In this document: positions 46,044 through 54,450 of the stretch, in pieces | Layout of the letters: every line of letters begins with the position of its first letter | Numbering within the stretch: the stretch's first letter is position 1 | From: an uncultured Treponema sp. | Lineage (GTDB): Bacteria; Spirochaetota; Spirochaetia; Treponematales; Treponemataceae | NCBI GenBank assembly: GCA_946615905.1 | Contig: CAMOIE010000005.1 | Coordinates: forward strand, 1 to 64,000 | Reading direction: 5' to 3' | DNA length: 64,000 nt | Made by a program: the position numbers and the translations under genes | Notes under the pieces: generated by a model | Database searches by the model: none | The model's input: only the letters and a program-made list of their open reading frames with translations | Told to the model about the DNA's origin: nothing

Positions 46044-46706
46044 CTAGAGAGAGAATTTGGCGAAAACCGCTGAGACGACTGAGTTGAAGAGGTCTGCGAC
46101 CTGCTTTTTGTTTCTGAGAACCCGCCAGACTGAATAGACTAAATAAACAAAGGCGAGGATTGTCCAGGTTCCGAAAGGCAGCATAAAACGCCAAGCGGCC
46201 TCAATAAAAGCCGGAGAGAAAATAGTTATTATATAGAAAAGAAAACGTGGAAGCCGACTTTTTGAGGACTGATTCAACGCCGCAGTAATTTCCAGGGAGA
46301 CAGATGTTGAAAGAGCAAGGTACAAAAGCGGTTTTATAAAAAGCTCAAAATACGAGAATGGCGGAAAGCCCCTGAGAACCAGATACGGAATGTAAACCGC
46401 GTAAAATGAGAGGAGAAAAAGCAACAGACTTGAGCATTTTGAAGCCCTCTCCCTCTTTGAGAAGAAAAAATAGAAGACATAGCAAAGGGCTGGAAGAATA
46501 AAGTCATCCGCAAAAACAGACAAGAAATACCAAAGAAAATTTCTCCCTGAATAGGCATCAAAATACATAAAGAAAAAATTGAACGCGGAGATGACAGCTG
46601 CCAGACCGGCGGCGAAAAGCACCGTCAAAAGCTTGCCTTTTTGATCATTTGAAAAAACGGCATAAATCAGGGAAAGAGGAAAAATCAACAGCAAAAAGAG
46701 ATACAT
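46044..46706 (-). CDS. Hypothetical multi-TM membrane protein
   Basis: About 6-7 hydrophobic segments; start suggested at MYLFLLLIF. Confidence 0.65.
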   Translation of the reverse strand: MYLFLLLIFPLSLIYAVFSNDQKGKLLTVLFAAGLAAVISAFNFFFMYFDAYSGRNFLWYFLSVFADDFILPALCYVFYFFFSKRERASKCSSLLLFLLSFYAVYIPYLVLRGFPPFSYFELFIKPLLYLALSTSVSLEITAALNQSSKSRLPRFLFYIITIFSPAFIEAAWRFMLPFGTWTILAFVYLVYSVWRVLRNKKQVADLFNSVVSAVFAKFSL

Positions 46707-46822
46707 ATCTAAAAAAATAGCATAAAAGCAGTGTAAAAGCAAGATAGAAGGATTTTTACGCTAGACAGAGATAGGACAAATCTGATAATATGGGTGAACA
46801 TTCTTTAAAGTGGTGTTTTTTT

Positions 46823-46855
46823 ATGAACACAAGGAGGAGCGTTGGCAGACGTTAA
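46823..46855 (+). CDS. Putative 10-aa leader peptide overlapping infC
   Basis: ATG AAC ACA AGG AGG AGC GTT GGC AGA CGT TAA; contains the infC SD (AGGAGG) and spans its TTG start at 46842. Confidence 0.4.
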   Translation: MNTRRSVGRR

Positions 46856-47360
46856 AAATTTACGGGTTAATGAACAAATCCGTGTCCGTGAGGTCAGGTT
46901 GATTGACGATGAGGGCGGTCAGACCGGCATTTTGCCGACTCGTGAGGCGCTTTCGTTGGCGAGAGAAAGAGACCTGGATCTTGTGGAGGTGTCACCTAAC
47001 GCAAATCCGCCGGTTTGTAAAATTCTCGACTTTGGAAAGTACAGGTTCGAGCAGGAAAAAAAGCTCCGTGATTCCCGCAAGGCCCAAAAAGCCCTTAAGT
47101 TGAAGGAAATCCGTATGCAGCCGAAAATCGGCCCCGGAGATCTTGACACTAAGGCAAAACACGTTCAGGAGTTCTTGAACGAGGGAGACAAGGTAAAGGT
47201 TACAATCCGCTTCCGCGGACGTGAGCTTGCCCACACCGAACTCGGTTTTGACGTTCTGAACGAAGTATTGAAAAGGCTGGACGGCAACTACGTCATCGAA
47301 AAGCCCGCCGCAATGGAAGGTCGCTTTATGTCGATGACAATCAATGCCAAGGCCAAATAG
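46842..47360 (+). CDS. infC: Translation initiation factor IF-3
   Basis: [68 protein letters not shown] start. Confidence 0.98.
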   Translation: MADVKNLRVNEQIRVREVRLIDDEGGQTGILPTREALSLARERDLDLVEVSPNANPPVCKILDFGKYRFEQEKKLRDSRKAQKALKLKEIRMQPKIGPGDLDTKAKHVQEFLNEGDKVKVTIRFRGRELAHTELGFDVLNEVLKRLDGNYVIEKPAAMEGRFMSMTINAKAK

Positions 47361-47377
47361 GTAAAGAGGTTATTGTC

Positions 47378-47578
47378 ATGCCTAAGATGAAGACAAAGAA
47401 AGCGTCAGCAAAACGCTTCACGCTGACAGGTACTGGAAAAGTAAAGTACAAGAAGATGAACCTTCGCCACATTCTGACGAAAAAATCATCAAAACGTAAG
47501 ATGCACCTTCGCGGCGCAGGAATCCTTTCTGAAGATTCAGCAGCAAGAATCCGCAAGCAGCAGCTTCCGTACGGTTAA
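47378..47578 (+). CDS. rpmI: 50S ribosomal protein L35
   Basis: [41 protein letters not shown]. Confidence 0.97.
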   Translation: MPKMKTKKASAKRFTLTGTGKVKYKKMNLRHILTKKSSKRKMHLRGAGILSEDSAARIRKQQLPYG

Positions 47579-47593
47579 TTTGAGGAGTAAATA

Positions 47594-47953
47594 ATGTCTA
47601 GAGCAGTAGATGGAACAAAACGCAACAACCGCCGCGCAAAGATTCTCAAGCTTGCCAGCGGATTTACAGGCCGCAGAGGAACAAACTACAAAGCCGCAAA
47701 AGACGCAGTAGTTAAAGCCCTCCGCCACGCATACGTTGACCGCCGCGACCGCAAGGGAGACTTCCGCCAGTTGTGGATTTCCCGCATCAACGCGGCAGTC
47801 CGCGATGAAGGCCTCTCATACTCTCGCTTTGTCGACGGTCTTACAAAGGCCGGTGTTCAGTTGAACCGCAAAGCACTTTCAAACATGGCAATCGAAGACC
47901 CGGCAGCATTCAAAGCTGTTGTCGAAGTTGCTAAAAAGGCATTGAAGGCATAA
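47594..47953 (+). CDS. rplT: 50S ribosomal protein L20
   Basis: NNRRAKILKLASGFTGRRGTNYKAAKDAVVKALRHAYVDRRDRKGDFRQLWISRINAA. Confidence 0.97.
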   Translation: MSRAVDGTKRNNRRAKILKLASGFTGRRGTNYKAAKDAVVKALRHAYVDRRDRKGDFRQLWISRINAAVRDEGLSYSRFVDGLTKAGVQLNRKALSNMAIEDPAAFKAVVEVAKKALKA

Positions 47954-47955
47954 GT

Positions 47956-48516
47956 ATGATTACACTCGATCAGGTTTTGCTTCTTGAGGAAAAAGTTGAG
48001 GCAGCTGTTGCGAAAATCCAACAGCTTGAGGCTGAGAACGCTGCTTTGCGCACAAAGTGTGCCGAGCTCACAAACGCGCTTTCAAGCAAAACGGAGCGGC
48101 TTTCTTCTTTTGAACAGGATCAGAACAAGATCGAGGAGGGAATCTTAAAAGCACTCGACAGGCTCAACCGTGTGGAAAATACGGTTTACAACCAGTCGGG
48201 TGTTTCAAATCCGCAGATTCCAGCGGAAACGGCAGTAGCAAACACTGAAAGCACAGAAGACAATCCGCAGACTGAAATTTCGGAAAATCTAGAAAATACC
48301 ACACAGACAACAGAGACAAGCGAAAATCAGTCGGTAGAAGCATCTGTAGACACACAGGTAACAGAAAATATTCCTCCGGTTGAAAACGCGGCAACAACAG
48401 ACCAGCAGAATGTTGAGACTCCTCAGCCGACTTTTGACGATGCGGCTCCGGTAAATCAGGAAAAGGCAGAGAGTCAGGACTCTATGTCCGGTCAGGCTCA
48501 GTTCGATATATTCTAA
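47956..48516 (+). CDS. Hypothetical coiled-coil protein (ZapB-like architecture)
   Basis: VLLLEEKVEAAVAKIQQLEAENAALRTKCAELTNALSSK followed by acidic low-complexity tail; immediately upstream of zapA. Confidence 0.7.
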   Translation: MITLDQVLLLEEKVEAAVAKIQQLEAENAALRTKCAELTNALSSKTERLSSFEQDQNKIEEGILKALDRLNRVENTVYNQSGVSNPQIPAETAVANTESTEDNPQTEISENLENTTQTTETSENQSVEASVDTQVTENIPPVENAATTDQQNVETPQPTFDDAAPVNQEKAESQDSMSGQAQFDIF

Positions 48517-48543
48517 TCTAAAAAATCAAACTCGGAGGCAGGC

Positions 48544-48843
48544 ATGGGTTCACTTCAAATCGATGTGCTCGGAGCTTCTTTTGCAATCAAGGCGAATGAA
48601 GACGAAGCCTACCTCAAAAAAATGCTCGGTTACTACAAAAAAATCACAGACCAGCTTGAAAAGGGCGGCATGATGAAAAATCCCCTGCACATTTCAATTT
48701 TGGCGGGAATTATGCTCTGTGACGAGCTATACAAGGAAAAATCCAAGAACGCAAAATACTCAGAGACTCTTACAGACCCGGACGATCAGGCTGAAAAACT
48801 GACCATAGAGCTAATCAAAAAACTGGACGCGGCCATTCAATAA
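48544..48843 (+). CDS. zapA: Cell division protein ZapA
   Basis: IDVLGASFAIKANEDEAYLKKMLGYYKKITDQLE...ISILAGIMLCDELYKEK. Confidence 0.85.
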   Translation: MGSLQIDVLGASFAIKANEDEAYLKKMLGYYKKITDQLEKGGMMKNPLHISILAGIMLCDELYKEKSKNAKYSETLTDPDDQAEKLTIELIKKLDAAIQ

Positions 48844-49325
48844 TGCTGACCACTTTTTGCATTTGGATAGACGCGGACTCCTGCCCTACCCGCGTAAGAA
48901 AATTCATAGTCTCATACGCAGAGAAAAATCAATTTAAAGTCCGCTTTGTGGCGAACAGAAAAATCGACATTCCAGACAATGCCCTTTTTGAAATGCAGGT
49001 CTGTCCGAAAGAATCCGGGGCTGCGGACGACTTTATCTTTGACTCATGCATCAAAAATGACTGCGTTGTGACACGAGACATCCCCTTTGCGGCAAGGCTT
49101 GTGGAAAAAGGCGTGACAGTCATGAACGACAGGGGAACGCTTTTTACAAAGGAAAATATCGGCGAGAAATTGAGCGAGAGAAATTTCAACTTGAACCTCG
49201 CCCAGCTAGGTCTTGGCGGCGGCGGAAAAAGCAGTTACGGGGAAAAAGAATTCAAAAAGTTCTGTGATTTATTCGACCGTGAGATTCAAAAGAAAATAAT
49301 AATGGAAAGATTCTGCCGCCACTAA
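48843..49325 (+). CDS. YaiI/YqxD (DUF188) family protein
   Basis: FCIWIDADSCPTRVRKFIVSYAEK...NDCVVTRDIPFAARLVEKGVTVMNDRG. Confidence 0.92.
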   Translation: MLTTFCIWIDADSCPTRVRKFIVSYAEKNQFKVRFVANRKIDIPDNALFEMQVCPKESGAADDFIFDSCIKNDCVVTRDIPFAARLVEKGVTVMNDRGTLFTKENIGEKLSERNFNLNLAQLGLGGGGKSSYGEKEFKKFCDLFDREIQKKIIMERFCRH

Positions 49326-51118
49326 TTCATGGAATCACTGATTGTGATGAGGCGGTCTTTTATCTGCATAAATGCGGTGACAATCTCAGGGTCAAACTGA
49401 GTGCCAGAAAGACGCTGAATCTCAGAGACGGCATCACCAATGGTCCAGGCATCCTTATAGACCCGGCGGTGGCACAAAGCGTCAAAAACATCAGCGACAG
49501 CAACTATGCGGGCCGACAGGGGGATTTCATCCCCCTTAAGGGCCTCAGTTTTTGGAAGCGGAGTTCCCTGCTCGTAGCTCAAATAGTCAACTTTTCCAGG
49601 GTATCCGTTGGTTCCGTCCCACCACTCGTGATGACGAAGATTGACTTCCCGGCACATGTCAAAAACCGGGGTATGGAAATTCTCAAAGAGCTGGGCTCCA
49701 AGGCAGGTGTGGCCGTTCATAATGGAACGCTCCTCATCGGTAAAGCGGCCTGGCTTTTTAAGAATCATATCCTCTATGCCGATTTTACCGAAGTCATGGC
49801 ATTTTGACGCGATTGCAAGAAAGTCACGGAATTTTAGTTTTACGTCTTCCTTTACCCCGTGATTAAAGGCCCAACGGTCGTAGATTTCAACTGAGAATTT
49901 TGAGACACGGGCGACGTGAAGGCCTGTTTCCCTTGGGTCCCGCATGTTCGCCATGGAGGTCATGGTCTCTATCAAGTCACGGCGGGATTTCGTGTGCTCC
50001 AGGGCGTTGGCGACGTTGGCCGCAAAATGTGTGATGAAAAGCTCCGCGTCCTCGTCAAATTCTATCGTGTTGCCGTCTTTGTCCTTGGCGTTGATAATCT
50101 GCAAGACACCTAAAACGCTTGAGTCTGCGATTTTAAGCGGTATTGTCAGCATGGACTTTGTGTGGTATCCGGTCGTGAGGTCCGAATTCTTATTGAAAGA
50201 ATAGGGAACCCCCTCAGGAAGATTATAGGCATCGTGAATATTCAGGAGGGTATGAGATTTCACACAGTAGCCGGCGACGGATTTTTCAGTAATCGGAAAT
50301 GAGAAAGAAACGTAGGGAAGCTTTTCGCCCTTTTTAAGCTGCTTGGCCTGAGTGTCGTTCTGCGCATACTTGATGCTCAGCTTGTCCCCTTCAATCTCGT
50401 AGATTGAACCGGCATCAGCGTTCACAATAAGGCGGGCTTCCGTAAGAATACTTTCGAGCAAAACATCGATGTCCTGAATTTCGTTGAGCTGCTGGTCAAT
50501 CTCAAAAATCCGCTGGAGTTTTTGCTCGCGGTAGACAGACTTCACAAGATTCACCGACTCAGCCCTTTCAATCGCGGTCGCGGCGACAGTCGCAAAATGG
50601 GAGATAAAATCCTCGTCCTCGGAAGTAAAGGGGCGGATATTTTTATTCTCATCCAGCGCGTTTATAATCTGCAAAACGCCGACAATTCTGCCGGAAGCTA
50701 CTTTCAATGGAACCGCAATCGTGGACTTGGTTTTATACCCGGTCACCATGTCAGAGCCTTGGTTGAACCTGTAGGGGGCAGTTTCTGGAATGTCGTAGGC
50801 ATCAGCTATGTTGAGGATTTTTTTTGAAATCACGCAGTAGCCGACTATGGACTTTTCAGTGACGGGAAAAGAAAACGCCACATAAGGAAGAGGCTCCCCC
50901 TCGCGCAGAGAGGCCTTCTGGGTGTCGTTCTGGGCATAGCGGATTGAGAGCATGTCTTTTTCAAGAAGGTAAATGGAACCCGCATCGGCATGGACAAATT
51001 TGCGCACTTCCGTAAGAGTGGTCTCAAGGATAGAGTTGAAATCCTGTAGTTCTGAGAGGCGACTGTCAATCTCAAATATTTTTTTTAGAAGGGAATCTTC
51101 CATGTCTTTTTTAGCCAT
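49322..51118 (-). CDS. GAF-GAF-HD-GYP phosphodiesterase
   Basis: Two similar GAF repeats (HADAGSIYLLEKDMLSIRYAQNDTQ / NADAGSIYEIEGDKLSIKYAQNDTQ); KCHDFGKIGI; LRHHEWWDGTNGYP. Confidence 0.93.
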   Translation of the reverse strand: MAKKDMEDSLLKKIFEIDSRLSELQDFNSILETTLTEVRKFVHADAGSIYLLEKDMLSIRYAQNDTQKASLREGEPLPYVAFSFPVTEKSIVGYCVISKKILNIADAYDIPETAPYRFNQGSDMVTGYKTKSTIAVPLKVASGRIVGVLQIINALDENKNIRPFTSEDEDFISHFATVAATAIERAESVNLVKSVYREQKLQRIFEIDQQLNEIQDIDVLLESILTEARLIVNADAGSIYEIEGDKLSIKYAQNDTQAKQLKKGEKLPYVSFSFPITEKSVAGYCVKSHTLLNIHDAYNLPEGVPYSFNKNSDLTTGYHTKSMLTIPLKIADSSVLGVLQIINAKDKDGNTIEFDEDAELFITHFAANVANALEHTKSRRDLIETMTSMANMRDPRETGLHVARVSKFSVEIYDRWAFNHGVKEDVKLKFRDFLAIASKCHDFGKIGIEDMILKKPGRFTDEERSIMNGHTCLGAQLFENFHTPVFDMCREVNLRHHEWWDGTNGYPGKVDYLSYEQGTPLPKTEALKGDEIPLSARIVAVADVFDALCHRRVYKDAWTIGDAVSEIQRLSGTQFDPEIVTAFMQIKDRLITISDSMN

Positions 51119-51190
51119 ATTTTAAACAAATTTATTTTAATTCAAAATATAAAGTTAGTCTATTTTAATAATTAATTAGAACAGAAGATT

Positions 51191-52024
51191 TTATATTTTT
51201 TTAAGCAGGCAAAAATAAAGGGGACCGGCTCCGCAAGCGGAATCAGGAAGAACATGAACTCCGAATTCAGTTTTCTCGCCCTCCGGCAGTTTTTTTGAGT
51301 AGAAATCTGAATATAAAGAGTTTTCAGGCAGTTTTGGCGGAAGAACCTGGGCCTGGGGAAATTTTTTGAGCAGGCGGGAGACAACTCCGTCATTTTCGGC
51401 CGGATTCAAGGCGCAGGTCGAATAGAGCAAAAAGCCCCCGCTTGCAAGCATCCTCCAGGCGGAAGACAAAAGGGCCCACTGCTGCATCGCCAGGGTCTTT
51501 ATCCTTGAGGGAGACCAGTCCGCCAAATACTTTGGGTCTGCAAGGACATGCCTCTCGGAAGAGCATGGGGCATCCAGCAGGATTCTGTCAAACGACTCAA
51601 GATTCTCCGCCTTTTTGCAGAGGGTCGCCCCGTCAGAGCAGCTTGTGGAAACACGGCTTTGAATTTCAGGTGACAGGCAGGATTCAATCGTGCGGTCAAG
51701 ACGTTTTTTGCGGTCAAAAGAACGCTCGTTTGAAGTCAAGCGGGCATTTTCCGGCATTAAAGATGCGAGAACAAGAGTTTTTCCTCCGGGGGCGGCGCAC
51801 AAGTCAAGAATATTCTCCGCATTCTCAAGGGGAAGGGAAAGGGCTGCCCGGACAGAAGCGGAATCCAAATAATAAGACTCAAGCCCTCCGCCTTTCCACT
51901 CAACATAGTCAGCAGACGCGGAAAGAGAAGCCTTTAGATTTTGCCAGCGGTCGCCAAAAAGCTCTGAATAATATGACGCAAAGCCTTCTGCCCCACGGAG
52001 TTTTTGCATAGCATTCTGTTTCAT
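51191..52024 (-). CDS. RsmB/NOP2-family RNA cytosine methyltransferase
   Basis: NILDLCAAPGGKTLVLASLM; ILLDAPCSSERHV; LLYSTCALNPAENDGVV. Confidence 0.9.
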   Translation of the reverse strand: MKQNAMQKLRGAEGFASYYSELFGDRWQNLKASLSASADYVEWKGGGLESYYLDSASVRAALSLPLENAENILDLCAAPGGKTLVLASLMPENARLTSNERSFDRKKRLDRTIESCLSPEIQSRVSTSCSDGATLCKKAENLESFDRILLDAPCSSERHVLADPKYLADWSPSRIKTLAMQQWALLSSAWRMLASGGFLLYSTCALNPAENDGVVSRLLKKFPQAQVLPPKLPENSLYSDFYSKKLPEGEKTEFGVHVLPDSACGAGPLYFCLLKKI

Positions 52025-53343
52025 CGTAGTTCCTTGAAGGATTTTCCCTCATTGTAGGCGGCAGAAAAATAATCCTCATCAAATTCAGCAGGGAAAGGGG
52101 CGGCCATCACTTGATATTTTCCGGCGGACTCTTCAATGGTCAGGATTCCCTTGTCGATTTTAAACTGAATCACCCTGCGGGCAGCTGCCAAAATTTTTTC
52201 TTTAAAAGAGGAGTCTGCATTCATTTTGTCGTATAGGATTTTCGCCACGGAGCCGAATTTTTTCTCTGAAAGCATTATCACGTCCACTCCGGCGTTGATG
52301 GCCATAAGGCAGGCTTTTTCCGGCGGGAAGCCGTTTTTTTCTAGGGCGGCCATAAAAATATCGTCGGACAGGACAAGGCCGTCAAAATTGTATTTTGAGC
52401 GGATCACGTCAGAAATCCAGAATTTTGAGAGGTCTGCAGGAGTCTTGGAGTCAGAGTCCATGCCATCAACTGATACGCAGGCGTGGGAGAGCAGGACAGC
52501 AGAAGAATACTTTAAATTCGCCTCAAATGGCGGAAGAAAATCCCGGTCAAGCTCCGCCCTTGTGATTTTCAAATGCGGCAGACCGGTATGGGGGTCTGTG
52601 TTGGTGTTACCGGGGAAGTGCTTTAAGACCGTCCCGATTCCGGAAGTCTCATAGGCGCAGATGGCGGCACGGGTGTAGGCAAGAGTTTTTTCTGCTTCCC
52701 CGAAAGAGCGGCCGTCCAAAAATTCGGCGTTGTTCACACTTTCTATCTCCGCGACAGGGGCGAGGTTCATGCTGATTCCCATAAGAGCCATCTGCTTGGC
52801 CTGCAAGGAATAAAGTCTTTTTGCCCCGGCCAGAGGCAATTTTGACGCGACATCTTTTTGAGACGGCAGGGGGGAAGTCAGTTTTTTAAGCCGGTTCACC
52901 CAGCCACCCTCCTGGTCAACGGCAAGATAGGGGGGGACAAGGCCGTTCTTTTTATAAAAGGCGTTGATTTTTTTTGAGAATTCAAACTGCTTTCTAGGAT
53001 TTTCTGCGATGTTATACGAAAAAAGCAGGCAGCCGCCCGGCGCCAAAAAGCGGGCACAGTCAGGAATGATTTGGCTTGCGCTTTCAACAGGAATGAAGTC
53101 CTCGTTGCCTACTATGTTCACCAAAAAAAGCTGGCTCAATAGAATGTCGGCGGGCAGTGAGGAAAGATACTCGTCCACCGCGGATTTTTTTGCCTCCCTG
53201 GCAGATGAAAGCGCAGTTTGGAGAGAAGAGGCTGCCTTATGCATAGCCTCCTCCCTTTTTGTGGCGGCCTTGTCAGAATCAGATGAGCAGGAAAGCAGGG
53301 CAAGAGGCAAAAGAGAAAGAATGATTTTTAAAATGCGGCGCAT
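52021..53343 (-). CDS. Glycoside hydrolase family 3 (beta-N-acetylhexosaminidase-like)
   Basis: VLKHFPGNTNTDPHTGLP; GLVLSDDIFMAAL; lipobox LLSCSSD; start revised to MRRILKIIL. Confidence 0.9.
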   Translation of the reverse strand: MRRILKIILSLLPLALLSCSSDSDKAATKREEAMHKAASSLQTALSSAREAKKSAVDEYLSSLPADILLSQLFLVNIVGNEDFIPVESASQIIPDCARFLAPGGCLLFSYNIAENPRKQFEFSKKINAFYKKNGLVPPYLAVDQEGGWVNRLKKLTSPLPSQKDVASKLPLAGAKRLYSLQAKQMALMGISMNLAPVAEIESVNNAEFLDGRSFGEAEKTLAYTRAAICAYETSGIGTVLKHFPGNTNTDPHTGLPHLKITRAELDRDFLPPFEANLKYSSAVLLSHACVSVDGMDSDSKTPADLSKFWISDVIRSKYNFDGLVLSDDIFMAALEKNGFPPEKACLMAINAGVDVIMLSEKKFGSVAKILYDKMNADSSFKEKILAAARRVIQFKIDKGILTIEESAGKYQVMAAPFPAEFDEDYFSAAYNEGKSFKELR

Positions 53344-53408
53344 AGGGGATACATTATACAAAAAAATTGATTTTTTTTCCATCCGTAGGCAGGAGAATAT
53401 CAAATCCG

Positions 53409-53427
53409 TGCTATAATTATTGGCATG
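53409..53427 (+). promoter_or_regulatory. Putative leaderless extended -10 promoter
   Basis: CCG-TG-C-TATAAT-tattggc-ATG. Confidence 0.5.
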
Positions 53428-54264
53428 AAAAATCTAATCATAATAACGGGGGCCTCGTCAGGTCTGGGGCTGGAATTTGCCCGGCAACTTGTAAAGTCAA
53501 TTTTGGAAGGAAAGTCAAAATGGTCGGATGAAAAGACAAGCGAGCTTTGGCTGATTGCAAGAAGTGTGAGCAAACTGACAGAGAGCAAAAAAGAGCTTGA
53601 CTTGATAATCGGGGACTCTAAAAAAATCAGCGTGCAAGCCCACGCCTTTGACGCAAGCGGAATCGGGGGTACAAGGACTTTTGAGAACCTTTTGACGGCG
53701 GAAAAGGCGGCCGGGGATTTTACAATCAAACTTTTGGTCAACAACGCGGGATTCGGGACTTACGGGCCTTTCAAAGACACGCCGGCGGAAAAAGAGCTTG
53801 AGATGACGGACTTGAACGTGACCGGACTGACAGGCTTTTGCGCATCAGCCCTCCCCTACCTTGAGAGAGGAAGCACAATCATAAACACGGCCAGCCTTGC
53901 GGCCTTTCTCCCGCTGGGAAATTTCGCGGTTTACGCCGCCACAAAGGCTTATGTATTGAGTTTTTCTGCGGCCCTGGCGGCGGAGCTGAAGGATTTTGGA
54001 ATCGACGTGTGCGCCCTCTGTCCCGGTTCCGTCTCTACAAATTTTGCGAACGTGGCCTCAAACGGGGCGAGAAAAGAAGTCTTGCACGGAAAAGACCCGG
54101 TAAAAGTCGTCGCCCACTGCCTTGAGAAGGCGGCGAAAGGAAAGAGAATCATACTTTGGTCGGCACAATGGAAGTTCACGGCCTTTATGAGCCGATTTAT
54201 CGGCCGTTATTTCGGAGCGAGGATGACATATAAATACGCAAAGAGACCCTACAAGTCAGAATGA
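53425..54264 (+). CDS. Short-chain dehydrogenase/reductase
   Basis: IITGASSGLGLEFARQL; VNNAGFGTYG; YAATKAYVLSFSAALAAEL. Confidence 0.92.
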   Translation: MKNLIIITGASSGLGLEFARQLVKSILEGKSKWSDEKTSELWLIARSVSKLTESKKELDLIIGDSKKISVQAHAFDASGIGGTRTFENLLTAEKAAGDFTIKLLVNNAGFGTYGPFKDTPAEKELEMTDLNVTGLTGFCASALPYLERGSTIINTASLAAFLPLGNFAVYAATKAYVLSFSAALAAELKDFGIDVCALCPGSVSTNFANVASNGARKEVLHGKDPVKVVAHCLEKAAKGKRIILWSAQWKFTAFMSRFIGRYFGARMTYKYAKRPYKSE

Positions 54265-54265
54265 A

Positions 54266-54374
54266 TTGCGCAGGGATTGGAGTGGGCGCGCAAGCGCGTG
54301 CGCGGCCGTAGGCAAGCACCGGCCGTGAGGGCAAGCCACGGAAAGCCTTGTAGCAAAATAAATTTTGCGCCCGA
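54266..54374 (-). repeat. Palindromic intergenic element, family A copy 5
   Basis: TTGCGCAGGGATTGGAGTGGGCGCGCAAGCGCG..GGCCGTAGGCAAGCACCGGCC..CACGGAAAGCC..TTTTGCGCCCG. Confidence 0.85.
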
Positions 54375-54450
54375 ATTTTTATTCAAATTTCTTTTATTTT
54401 CTGTTATAATTTAAGTAAACTTATAAAAATTTCAAAAACGGAGACTTTTT

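Noticed and set aside
51442-52011. 189-aa plus-strand ORF opposite the RNA methyltransferase
   Set aside because: Antisense shadow ORF, low-complexity, no RBS.
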